A DNA stretch of 38,901 nt, taken from NCBI GenBank assembly GCA_028824715.1, contig JAPPCV010000073.1, positions 1-38,901 of the forward strand. Direction: 5' to 3'. Every line of letters begins with the position of its first letter. The stretch's first letter is position 1. Under the pieces are notes generated by a model. It was not told where the DNA came from. It did not search any database and worked only from the letters and a program-made list of their open reading frames with translations. This DNA comes from Boseongicola sp. Its GTDB lineage: Bacteria; Pseudomonadota; Alphaproteobacteria; Rhodobacterales; Rhodobacteraceae. Below are positions 6,844-14,881 of this stretch, piece by piece. The position numbers were made by a program, and so were the translations under genes.

Positions 6844-7749
6844 ATGAATGCTGGAGTCATCGGTCTCGGAGACATGGGATCCGGGATCGCCCGCAACCTG
6901 ATCAAGAACGGTTTCAACGTCATCGGCGTGGATTTGAGCGCGGACCGCATGACCGCCTTCACCGAAATGGGTGGCACGCCCGCCGAATCTGCGGCCGAGG
7001 TCGGCGCAAACGCTGATGCCGTCTTTGTCATGGTGATGAACGGAGACCAGGCGAAGTCCGCCATCCTGGGAGACGGCCTCGTATCCTCCATGACCAAGGG
7101 CGGCGCAGTGATTCTCACTGCCACGGTCAAGCCCCGCGAAGCACGTGAGATCGGACAGGCGCTGGCGGATACCGGACTCCACATGATCGACACGCCGGTT
7201 TCGGGCGGATTTCCCGGTGCACAGGGTGGCACGCTGACAATGATGGCGGCGGCACCTGACGATGTCCTTGAGCGCTTTGCTCCCGTGATGGAGGCCGTGT
7301 CCGCGAACATTCACCGGGTCGGCGGCAAGCCGGGAGACGGCCAGACCGTGAAAGCCTGCCTGCAATCGCTGATCGGTGCGCAGTTCTCAGCAACATTCGA
7401 GGCGGCAGCCCTTGCCGCCAAGGCGGGCGTTCCCGGTCAAGTCATCCTCGACGTGTTCTCAACTTCCTCGGCAGGTTGCGGCATCGTGAACAACGCGATC
7501 GAGAAGATCATTGACCGACGGTTCGAGGGCACTGGCAGCCACATCAACACGATGCACAAGGATCTCACGATCTCGATGGGACTAGGCGAGGAACTCGGTG
7601 TCCCCCTTCACACAGCGGCTGCCGCAATGCAGATATTTCACGCTGGCCGAACCAGATTTCCGGACGGAGACAACTGGGTCTGCACACGCGTGATGGAGGA
7701 GATCGTCGGCGCGGAACTGCACAGGAGCGCTGCAAGGCCCCGAAAGTAA
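6844..7749 (+). CDS. NAD(P)-dependent beta-hydroxyacid dehydrogenase (3-hydroxyisobutyrate dehydrogenase family)
   Basis: This 301-aa cytosolic oxidoreductase oxidises a beta-hydroxy acid with NAD(P). It has an N-terminal Rossmann fold with GLGDMG (residues 7-12) and the acidic strand end GVDLS that favours NAD. The family substrate-binding signature reads DTPVSGGFPGAQGGTL, and the catalytic Lys is Lys170 in TVKACLQS. The all-helical C-terminal domain contains HINTMHKDLTISMGLGEELGVPLH. A GAGGAGGGA ribosome site precedes the ATG. Closest known activities are L-threonate dehydrogenase and tartronate semialdehyde reductase; the substrate cannot be fixed from sequence alone. It stands alone, and the following 275 bp (7750-8024) hold nothing I can identify. 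Confidence 0.88.
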   Translation: MNAGVIGLGDMGSGIARNLIKNGFNVIGVDLSADRMTAFTEMGGTPAESAAEVGANADAVFVMVMNGDQAKSAILGDGLVSSMTKGGAVILTATVKPREAREIGQALADTGLHMIDTPVSGGFPGAQGGTLTMMAAAPDDVLERFAPVMEAVSANIHRVGGKPGDGQTVKACLQSLIGAQFSATFEAAALAAKAGVPGQVILDVFSTSSAGCGIVNNAIEKIIDRRFEGTGSHINTMHKDLTISMGLGEELGVPLHTAAAAMQIFHAGRTRFPDGDNWVCTRVMEEIVGAELHRSAARPRK

Positions 7750-8024
7750 CGGACACGCGCTGTCCCAAAGATAGGTGCAGGGCCGTGCACGGAAGGACAT
7801 TTCAGTCGTGCCCTTTGCGCAGTCGACACGCTTGATCCCGGCGAGCGCAAAGCCGGAACCCGATGCCGGCACATGTGCAGAATGCCGCAGTCTCGGTTGA
7901 TCGCATATGTCGACCAGAACCGCCGATCGACTTGCAGGAACACGACCTGCAGGAGATTGGAGAAGGCGCATGCAGGTCGTTCAATTGGCGTGGGGCGAGA
8001 AATCGGAGGCACCGAACGGCAGGT

Positions 8025-8561
8025 TCAAATGATCTGCCGAACCTGCTTGATGGTCATGAACATCCGGGCTGCATTGCTTGCGAAGCTCTGAAATCCAAAT
8101 TCCTCGTACCAACCCTTGCGTCGGACAAGGGCTTCCCGATCACCGTCCGACATCACGTCCAGCACAACGGCATGGCAGCCAGCTTCATCGGCGATGATGC
8201 AAGCCTTCTCGAACACATGGTGCATGAGAAGACTGCCAACCCCAAGACCTTGGGCCTGTTGATCGACCGCAACTTGTCCAAGGAAAAGAACAGGGATTTC
8301 GCCGTGGTTCGGTGTGCCTCTTCGTCGTCTGGCCAGTTCGGCCACATTCATCGTACCGACATTGATCGCATGATAGCCAAGGATCATTGTCTCCCCCGGT
8401 TCCACCGCGACGTAGACCCTGCTCATGTCGTCTTTCTGCTGCTTCTTCGCTGACAACTTCAGAAAATTGTTCAACCGACCGACGCCACAGTCAAACCCGG
8501 AGTGATCATGTCGCACCGGGTTCCATTTTTCGATGTTGACGAGAGTGTCTTCAGTCAGCAT
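8025..8561 (-). CDS. GNAT-family acetyltransferase toxin (TacT-like)
   Basis: This 178-aa acetyltransferase is paired with a DUF1778 antitoxin. Toxins of this class (TacT, AtaT, ItaT) acetylate charged aminoacyl-tRNA and stop translation. Visible features are the family N terminus NPVRHDHSGFDCGVGRLNNFLK, the acetyl-CoA loop LGQVAVDQQAQGLGVGSLLM (Q-x-x-G-x-G) and the C-terminal KGWYEEFGF with the usual Tyr. The ATG at 8561 overlaps the end of the antitoxin gene by 11 bases, so the pair is coupled. Which aminoacyl-tRNA is the target is unknown. Confidence 0.9.
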   Translation of the reverse strand: MLTEDTLVNIEKWNPVRHDHSGFDCGVGRLNNFLKLSAKKQQKDDMSRVYVAVEPGETMILGYHAINVGTMNVAELARRRRGTPNHGEIPVLFLGQVAVDQQAQGLGVGSLLMHHVFEKACIIADEAGCHAVVLDVMSDGDREALVRRKGWYEEFGFQSFASNAARMFMTIKQVRQII

Positions 8562-8859
8562 TTGCCACGCGACGCCGATAGGAAGCAGCAGCCTTGATTG
8601 CGCGTGGCGTCGGCGCCGGTGGCTTGTCGAGCGCCGCAGCAAACAGCCTGGCATCATCTGCTGTCAGCACATGGCGCGAACTGCCTTCAATGACCCGCTG
8701 CGCTTCCTTGGCAATCGCGTTGCGGAGGAACACGGACTTTTCGACGCCCAGTGCTGTCGTGGCACGTTCAATCAATGCGGCCAGGCTGTCGCCATGACGC
8801 ACCTGCGTAGTGCGCGTCTGCTTCTCGCCACTCAGGCCAGTCACATTCAGGTCCAGCAC
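8551..8859 (-). CDS. DUF1778-family ribbon-helix-helix antitoxin (TacA-like)
   Basis: This 102-aa antitoxin has an N-terminal ribbon-helix-helix DNA-binding domain (TRTTQVRHGDSLAALIERATTALGVEKSVFLRNAI) and a C-terminal toxin-wrapping tail (LTADDARLFAAALDKPPAPT). The start is GTG 8859, not an upstream ATG, because a strong AAGGAGG lies six bases before it and the leader further up is Cys/Arg-rich nonsense that covers the promoter. It neutralises the acetyltransferase by direct binding and represses the shared promoter with it. The stop codon lies inside the toxin gene. Confidence 0.9.
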   Translation of the reverse strand: MLDLNVTGLSGEKQTRTTQVRHGDSLAALIERATTALGVEKSVFLRNAIAKEAQRVIEGSSRHVLTADDARLFAAALDKPPAPTPRAIKAAASYRRRVANAD

Positions 8860-8884
8860 CTTCGGCCTCCTTCTTCCTGCCCAG

Positions 8885-8913
8885 AATGTAGTGCATTTTG
8901 CATTACAGATCAA
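8885..8913 (-). promoter_or_regulatory. promoter and operator of the TacAT-like operon
   Basis: Read on the minus strand, TTGATC (8908-8913) and TACATT (8885-8890) are spaced by exactly 17 bp, 26 bp upstream of the GTG start. The spacer and -10 box lie within a near-perfect inverted repeat (TGTAGTGCA at 8887-8895 and TGCATTACA at 8899-8907, 8 of 9 pairs). This is the expected layout for repression by the ribbon-helix-helix antitoxin. Confidence 0.7.
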
Positions 8914-9104
8914 GCACGCGATTGCCTCTGCCACGGCGCAAGCCCTGCGCTTCGAAGATCTTGATCGGCATCCTGACAGAGATCCGGCACCGAGGGGCAA
9001 CGGTGGCGCAACCCTCCCGAACATCCGCAGGTAGCGTCCGTCATGATCCCTCGCAGTTCAAGTGCCGGCAGGGCCATGGTCGTCGTACGTCTCCGTGTTC
9101 TGCG

Positions 9105-10046
9105 TCAGACCTCGCCGCCCAGCAGTTCCGACGCAATTCGCTCGACGACCGGACGGCCTTCCGCTGCCATCATGCCTGGGCGCAGACGCCGATCGTAGAG
9201 CATGCGCAGCAACAGTTCGTCCTGAACGGTCAGGAACGCGAATTCCTCGTCATCGTTGAAGATGGAGGGGCGCACCCCGGGACTGTCGTTCGGCAAGCCA
9301 AGCCCTTGCGCAAGCTCCTCGTGGTAACACGACTGCCGCAGCAGCGTCGGATGCTCGGCCCGGACAACGGCGACTGCCTTGGCGTAGACTCCCTTCACGT
9401 TTCCCTCGGCGGCGTAGACCAGGCAAAGCGTTGGGCGACGAATGCCAAGCACCTTGCTGACGGTGGACGCATCTATGCCTGAGTGGATCGCCCGAAGCAC
9501 CGGACCCATTGCACGACGCTCGTCTTCGTTGACGACAAAAACGTGGAAATTGACCCTGCGCGAAGTCAGCGTGATCGGGACGCCTGTCAACGCCGACAGC
9601 CGCCGCGCAAAGCGCGCGATGAACTCCCGGTCGCGGTTGCGCATTTCCTGCGACACCGACGAACCAAAATGCACCTGCATGCGGATCGGGCCTTCCCAAC
9701 GATGCAAATGCGATTCGGCTTGGCGGGAAACGATCCGGTCTCCCACCCTGGTGAATTCCTCGAAGAACGCGATTCGCATGAAATTGTCGACAAGCTGTCG
9801 CCTTGTGAAAGTTGCGTCCGGCCCTCCTCCGTCGACGCGCAGCAGCCCCCGCGCCAAGTAGCCTTGCTGGACTCGTCCGTAGTGTTCCTGCAGCGCACGG
9901 CTTGTCGGAGAGATGTCGGCCGACAAGCCCTCGCCTGGCGCCAGCACAACATCAGGCGCGCCCGGCGTCGGCATGGGCTGGCATGCGCAAAGTGCAAGCA
10001 CGACGAGTCCCGCCGCAAGGGTCGGTGTCAAGCCACGGATTGCCAC
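9105..10046 (-). CDS. DUF2927 domain lipoprotein
   Basis: This 313-aa predicted lipoprotein has a hydrophobic signal (LAAGLVVLALCAC) with the lipobox Cys at residue 22, then a Pro-rich linker (QPMPTPGAPD). The DUF2927 domain follows, containing SCYHEELAQGLGLPNDS, whose H-E pair resembles the metal site of HExxH peptidases, although activity is not established for the family. The start is GTG 10046, supported by AAAGGA 11 bases upstream and by the signal peptide. DUF2927 proteins are frequent in Rhodobacterales. The gene stands alone; 10047-10381 upstream shows no clear gene or promoter. Confidence 0.8.
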   Translation of the reverse strand: MAIRGLTPTLAAGLVVLALCACQPMPTPGAPDVVLAPGEGLSADISPTSRALQEHYGRVQQGYLARGLLRVDGGGPDATFTRRQLVDNFMRIAFFEEFTRVGDRIVSRQAESHLHRWEGPIRMQVHFGSSVSQEMRNRDREFIARFARRLSALTGVPITLTSRRVNFHVFVVNEDERRAMGPVLRAIHSGIDASTVSKVLGIRRPTLCLVYAAEGNVKGVYAKAVAVVRAEHPTLLRQSCYHEELAQGLGLPNDSPGVRPSIFNDDEEFAFLTVQDELLLRMLYDRRLRPGMMAAEGRPVVERIASELLGGEV

Positions 10047-10381
10047 GTTGACTGCAGTCCTTTCTCCACCTGACGAAACCTGACGCGATTCGCTGCAGCC
10101 GGAACCCGCGCGGTTCTCGTTCGCCAGCACATCTTCAGGCAATCTAGGCTCGCTATGCTCCAGGAACACGCCACCTTCAATCCCTCGTGCCGAAATTGCC
10201 CCTGCCCAATGCAAGTCCAATGCCGCGCCGTGCGTCGTTGGCATGTCCGCCAGCACGGCGAACGACCGATTCTGACCAGGTGCCGGACTGGTGCGTGGAG
10301 TTGACCCCGGCATGCGGACGCGGTCAGGTGTACCGGTCCACCTGTCCCGCCCGCTGGTCGATCCCGGTCCGGTTCCCGCGC

Positions 10382-11416
10382 TCAGAGACCTCGTTCGCGC
10401 ATGATTCTCGAAGGGGGCGCCAAGGACGACGAGGCACGCATTACCTTGGTATCGAGACGTTCCGGTGAGGGACGAATGCCATCCTCGACCCATTTCGCCA
10501 GAGCGGTGGCAGCCCTGCGTCCCATCTCGCGCACCGGCAAGTGAACCGTTGTGAGTGCCGGCGTCGTGGCAGCTGAACTTGGCAAATCGTCGATGCCGAC
10601 AACCGAAACTTCTCCAGGAACCGAAACGCCAAGTGCCTGAAGCCCGAACAATGCGCCTTGGGCCAGCACGTCCGACAGGGCAAGAACTGCCGTTGTCCGG
10701 CAAGGTTCGGCGAAGTCGCGCCTTGCCGCATCGGATGCGGCAGACACGTCGAGCGGCATGGCGCAAAACCTGAACTCGACCTGTTGGTCATTCCTGAACG
10801 CCTTCAGGCGCGCCCGGGTTCGATCGTTTCCGGCCGACGGCCCGTGATAGACCGCGATGGCCTGATGGCCGCTTTCCTGAAGCAGCCCAAGCGCGGACCG
10901 GGCCGCACTCTCGTTGTCGTAGCCTACGGTTGGAAGGTGATACGAGGGATCAAAATAGGAAGTTGCCACCACGGGCAGTTCCCACCTCTCGATCAATGCA
11001 TCAAGAACCGGGCTGCGCGTGACCCCCGACACGATCAGCCCTTCGACACCGATATCGACAAGCCCCCTTGCGCGCTCGGCTTCCCTGTCGGGGTCCTCCT
11101 TTGTCGTCGCCACGACCAGGGACAGGCCGTATCCCGCAAGTTCCACTTCAAGCGCATCGAGAAAGCGCGAGAATATCGCGTGATCAAGCGTAGGCACCAA
11201 CGCGCCAACCACGTGCGTGCGGCCCGAGTTGATCGCCCGGGCTGCCGCACTTGGCACAAAGTGAAGCGCGTCGATTGCAGCCTGGACCTTGGCACGCGTG
11301 GCCCCCGACACCAATGCGTTGCCGTTCAGGACGCGGGACACCGTGGCCGTCGAAACTTCAGCCTTCCGCGCCACATCTCGAAGCGTCACCCTTCTCTTTT
11401 CCGGGACACCCGCCAT
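10382..11416 (-). CDS. LacI-family transcriptional regulator of the betaine operon
   Basis: This repressor of about 344 aa has an N-terminal helix-turn-helix and hinge (RRVTLRDVARKAEVSTATVSRVLNG, then VPSAAARAINSGRTHVVGALVP) and a periplasmic-binding-protein-like sensor domain (ALSDVLAQGALFGLQALGVSVPGEVSVVGIDDLP). It is transcribed away from the DUF1989-GcvT operon, whose promoter carries two LacI-type operators, so it very likely controls that operon in response to its substrate. ATG 11416 has no good ribosome site; a GTG at 11455 in frame is the alternative start. Confidence 0.88.
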   Translation of the reverse strand: MAGVPEKRRVTLRDVARKAEVSTATVSRVLNGNALVSGATRAKVQAAIDALHFVPSAAARAINSGRTHVVGALVPTLDHAIFSRFLDALEVELAGYGLSLVVATTKEDPDREAERARGLVDIGVEGLIVSGVTRSPVLDALIERWELPVVATSYFDPSYHLPTVGYDNESAARSALGLLQESGHQAIAVYHGPSAGNDRTRARLKAFRNDQQVEFRFCAMPLDVSAASDAARRDFAEPCRTTAVLALSDVLAQGALFGLQALGVSVPGEVSVVGIDDLPSSAATTPALTTVHLPVREMGRRAATALAKWVEDGIRPSPERLDTKVMRASSSLAPPSRIMRERGL

Positions 11417-11462
11417 TTCATCGGCCCGAAGTTCGTTTCGAGCTTCCTCCTGCACTCCGATA

Positions 11463-11505
11463 TTGACAATTGTAACCGATCACATGCTAAATGTAACCGG
11501 TTTCA
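11463..11505 (+). promoter_or_regulatory. promoter with two tandem LacI-type operators
   Basis: A perfect -35 TTGACA (11463-11468) is followed by CTAAAT (11487-11492) as the -10. Two related operators, TGTAACCGATCACA (11471-11484) and TGTAACCGGTTTCA (11492-11505), start 21 bp apart, two helical turns, on the same DNA face. One covers the spacer and the other the -10 and start region. The second is a near palindrome centred on CCGG, typical for LacI proteins. Confidence 0.65.
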
Positions 11506-11522
11506 TGCCGCCCGGGGGGACA

Positions 11523-13835
11523 ATGCTGGATCAGCGAGTGTTGCAAAGCTTCTCAAACGCGGAGCAAGAAGTGTTGGGAAGGCACTTTCCAGGATTCCCT
11601 CGACCGTCTGACGGCACCAAGTTCACGATTCAGCCGCGATCGATTCGAAAACTGAACCTCGAGGGCGGCGATCTCCTCGCGATCGACGGCTACGGTACAG
11701 TCGCCGTCGCCGCATTTGACGCAAGTGGCCAGCCCAAGCCGTCGCATCTCGGCTTGCGGGGGCCGGTCGAGATCGACGCGGAGAGCTTTCATGCAAAGCC
11801 GCTTCTCGGTTGGATCGCCGCGAACGGGGGCGTGGCGGACAGCGCGATTCAGGCGGTGACTATCGAGAGTCACGGGGACCCGGTGATCCTCAAGGCGAGA
11901 GACTCGGCGACGGTCTGGCTGATCCGGCCCTCGGCGCGGGAAGACCTGGTTGCCGGCGCCGCGCAAGGCGTGATCAGCGCAACCCTGCAGCCGGCCAGCG
12001 GCCATACTGTGACACCCGACCCGATCGGCAAGGTGCGGGAGGAGTTCACGGTCTTGCGCGGGACCGCGAGGGCCTACGAGGTCAAGAAGGGCGAATTCGT
12101 TCAGATCATCGACTTGGAGGGACAGCAGTGCTCGGACTTCCAGGCCATTCGATTGCGTGGCCTTGACGGTGACGAGGAACTCGTGATCGACAGCACCGCG
12201 ACACGCAGCATGGTAAGACGCGCGTATCCTGGACCCGGCCTCTTCGACAAGTTCTACGATGCGTCGCTTGCTCCCCTTCTGCAGGTCGTCCAGGACAGCT
12301 GCGGTCGCCATGACACGTTCGGCATGGCCTGCACGGCGCGGGGCTACGAGGAACGGGGATTTCCGGGCCACGTGAACTGCTCGGACAACATGTCCCTCGC
12401 GTTTGCTCCCTTTGGCGTCGCTCCGCGGGTTGCATGGCCCGCCGTGAACTTCTTCTGGAACACCTGGATCGACCCTCATCACCAGATCCAGACGGAAGAG
12501 TCGCATTCACGTGCCGGGGACTTCGTCGTGATGAAGGCGCTTGACGACCTTGTCTGCACCTCTACCGCCTGCCCCGACGACATTGACCCCATCAACGGAT
12601 GGAACCCGACGGACATTCATGTGCGCATTTACGAGAGCGATAACGTGATTCAGCGCGCCGTCGCCTACCGGCCGAAGGAAGACGGTCCAATGAGCATGAG
12701 CCAAACCTCCGCCTTTCACCCGCGGCTTGAGCCCCTGACCAACGCGTTTGCGCCCGCGCGTGACCTTTGGTCCCCGGTCTCGTTCCCCGGCCACGGAACG
12801 CTTGAGGAGTACTGGGCCTGCAGAACCGCTGTCACCGTTCAGGACATGAGCGGACTTCGGAAGTTCGATGTCATCGGACCGGATGCCGAGCGCCTGCTTC
12901 AGCACGCCGTGACCCGCGACGTCGCAAGGCTTGCCGTCTGGCGTGGAACATACGCGCTCATGTGCGACGAGACCGGCCAGGTGATCGACGACGGCACGCT
13001 GTTTCGCATGGCGCCGCGACTGTTCCGCTGGTGTTGCGGCACCGAGGAGAGCGGGCGCTGGCTGACCCGGCTCACCGAGGAAAGAGGGTGGCAGGTACGC
13101 ATCCACGATCTAGGCGGCGCACTGCCCAATCTGGCCGTTCAAGGGCCAAGGTCCCGGGATCTCCTGCGTAACATCCTGTTCACCCAGCCACATGTGCCGT
13201 CGCTGGAGCAGATGCGGTGGTTCGGCGCGACCGTCGCCCGACTGCACGACCGCGAGGGCGCACCCTTCTTCCTGACACGCACCGGATACACCGGCGAGTT
13301 GGGCTACGAGATCTTTTGCAGTGCCGCGGACGCGATCGCCGTATGGGACGCGCTGGCGGCGGCCGGCAGGACCCACGGGCTCACGCCCATGGGCTCCGAC
13401 GCTCTTGAGATCATACGCATCGAGGCGGGGTTCGCCGCACCGGGATCGGAGTTTGCGCCAGGAGTTGACGCGCTGGAGGCCGGTCTTGGATTTGCCGTCG
13501 ACATGAACAAGCCGGATTTCGTGGGTCGCGCGGCGCTCGAGCGAAACGCCGCGTCGGAAAGACGCGTCCTGAAGGGTCTCGTCTTCGAATGTGACGACGT
13601 CCCCTCCCACGGAGCGCCGATTTTCGTTGGCGAACGGCAGGTGGGGGTTGTCACCTCTGCCACGAGGTCGCCGACGCTCGAACGCGCCGTTGCGCTTGCA
13701 CGGCTATCGGTTGAGCATGCCGCCGACGAAACCGTGCTGGAGGCAGGTCAGCTCGACGGCCGCATGAAGAGGCTCACGGGCAAGGTGACTTCAATTCCCT
13801 TCGTGGACCCGAGACGCGAGAGGCCGCGGGCATGA
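11523..13835 (+). CDS. DUF1989 - GcvT (aminomethyltransferase-like) fusion protein
   Basis: This 770-aa fusion begins at ATG 11523 (MLDQRVLQSF); the longer open frame upstream crosses the promoter and is rejected. Residues 1-160 form a beta-rich region that may be a degenerate DUF1989 half. A full DUF1989 domain (about 165-380) shows DLEGQQCSDFQAI, VNCSDNMS and CTSTACPDDIDPINGWNPTDIHVRIY. The C-terminal half (about 395-765) is a GcvT folate-dependent methyltransferase with QDMSGLRKFDVIGPDAERLL, RTGYTGELGYEIF and AGLGFAVDMNKPDFVGRAAL. GcvT relatives move one-carbon units from methylated amines or DMSP to tetrahydrofolate. First gene of the importer operon, overlapping proV by ATGA. A role in demethylating the imported solute is inferred. 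Confidence 0.85.
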   Translation: MLDQRVLQSFSNAEQEVLGRHFPGFPRPSDGTKFTIQPRSIRKLNLEGGDLLAIDGYGTVAVAAFDASGQPKPSHLGLRGPVEIDAESFHAKPLLGWIAANGGVADSAIQAVTIESHGDPVILKARDSATVWLIRPSAREDLVAGAAQGVISATLQPASGHTVTPDPIGKVREEFTVLRGTARAYEVKKGEFVQIIDLEGQQCSDFQAIRLRGLDGDEELVIDSTATRSMVRRAYPGPGLFDKFYDASLAPLLQVVQDSCGRHDTFGMACTARGYEERGFPGHVNCSDNMSLAFAPFGVAPRVAWPAVNFFWNTWIDPHHQIQTEESHSRAGDFVVMKALDDLVCTSTACPDDIDPINGWNPTDIHVRIYESDNVIQRAVAYRPKEDGPMSMSQTSAFHPRLEPLTNAFAPARDLWSPVSFPGHGTLEEYWACRTAVTVQDMSGLRKFDVIGPDAERLLQHAVTRDVARLAVWRGTYALMCDETGQVIDDGTLFRMAPRLFRWCCGTEESGRWLTRLTEERGWQVRIHDLGGALPNLAVQGPRSRDLLRNILFTQPHVPSLEQMRWFGATVARLHDREGAPFFLTRTGYTGELGYEIFCSAADAIAVWDALAAAGRTHGLTPMGSDALEIIRIEAGFAAPGSEFAPGVDALEAGLGFAVDMNKPDFVGRAALERNAASERRVLKGLVFECDDVPSHGAPIFVGERQVGVVTSATRSPTLERAVALARLSVEHAADETVLEAGQLDGRMKRLTGKVTSIPFVDPRRERPRA

Positions 13836-14881
13836 GCGTTGTCGAGGTCGATGGCGTTTGGAAGATCTTCGGCGACAAGGCCGACGAAGCCATAGCCGCT
13901 GTCCGCAACGAAGGGCTTGGAAAGCCCGAAGTGCTGGACCGGTTTGGCGCGATCATAGGCGTAAAGGACGCCTCGTTCACGGTCGAGGAGGGCGAGATAT
14001 TCTGCCTGATGGGCCTTTCAGGCTCGGGCAAGTCGACATTGGTTCGCCACATCAATCGCCTGATCGAGCCCACCACGGGCACGATCCGCATCCTTGGCGA
14101 GGACATCGGGGCGATGACGCCCGAGGTGCTGCGCGCGCTCCGCGCGGAGAAGATCGGAATGGTCTTTCAAAACATGGCCCTGCTCCCGCATCGTTCGGTC
14201 AGGGACAATATCGGTTTCGCGCTCGAACTCCGAGGCAAGGATGCCTACCATCGCGCTCAGCTTGCGGACCATGCCCTCGAAACGGTGTCCCTGCACGGTT
14301 ACGGCGACCGGCTGCCTTCGGAGCTTTCCGGTGGCATGCAACAGCGCGTCGGCCTGGCGCGGGCGCTCGCCGCGGATCCCGAAATCCTCTTGATGGACGA
14401 ACCCTTTTCCGCACTCGATCCGCTCATTCGCCGGAACCTGCAGGACGAGTTCCTGGGCCTCAGCCAGAATCTCAGGAAGACCACCATCTTCATCACTCAC
14501 GACCTGGACGAAGCGATCCGGATGGGTGACCGCATCGGCATCATGAACGACGGCGAAATCGTCCAGATCGGCACGGCCGAAGACATCGTCACGGCGCCCG
14601 CGGACGACTACGTGGCAGACTTCGTCGCCGGGATTTCCAGGCTGAAGCTCGTTTCCGCATCAAAGATCATGGTGGCGGTCGAAAACCACGTCGCGCGGCA
14701 CGGACCCATTGACGACGCCCACGACTACCCGACGGCGCGCCCCGAAGACGATCTCGACACGCTCGTGGAACTTTCCACCGGCACCGAGCTTCCCGTGCTG
14801 ATTCGGCACGATGGCAACACCGTGGGGATAGTCACCAAGGACACGCTCCTTCACGGACTGCAAGGGACTGAGAGCCAATGA
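13832..14881 (+). CDS. proV: glycine betaine/proline-type ABC transporter ATP-binding protein
   Basis: This 349-aa ATPase drives the ProU-type importer at the inner membrane. It has Walker A GLSGSGKST, Q-loop VFQNMALLPH, signature LSGGMQQRVGLARAL, Walker B ILLMDEPFSALD and switch THD. An ANK-like N-terminal stretch typical of ProV (VWKIFGDKADEAIAAV) precedes the core. The C-terminal regulatory part retains a CBS-like segment (PVLIRHDGNTVGIVTKDTLL) that in relatives senses ionic strength; it is shorter than two full CBS domains. The start overlaps the fusion gene and the end overlaps the permease gene, both by ATGA, so the three are translated together. Confidence 0.93.
   Translation: MSVVEVDGVWKIFGDKADEAIAAVRNEGLGKPEVLDRFGAIIGVKDASFTVEEGEIFCLMGLSGSGKSTLVRHINRLIEPTTGTIRILGEDIGAMTPEVLRALRAEKIGMVFQNMALLPHRSVRDNIGFALELRGKDAYHRAQLADHALETVSLHGYGDRLPSELSGGMQQRVGLARALAADPEILLMDEPFSALDPLIRRNLQDEFLGLSQNLRKTTIFITHDLDEAIRMGDRIGIMNDGEIVQIGTAEDIVTAPADDYVADFVAGISRLKLVSASKIMVAVENHVARHGPIDDAHDYPTARPEDDLDTLVELSTGTELPVLIRHDGNTVGIVTKDTLLHGLQGTESQ

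Noticed and set aside
7751-7765. GGACA/TGTCC hairpin after the hydroxyacid dehydrogenase
   Set aside because: A five-bp stem without a T run is too weak to call a terminator.
10047-10766. N-terminal extension of the DUF2927 frame
   Set aside because: Shadow of the LacI gene; the signal peptide begins at 10046.
11289-11522. N-terminal extension of the DUF1989-GcvT frame
   Set aside because: It lies antisense to the LacI gene and across the promoter and operators; the ATG at 11523 fits better.
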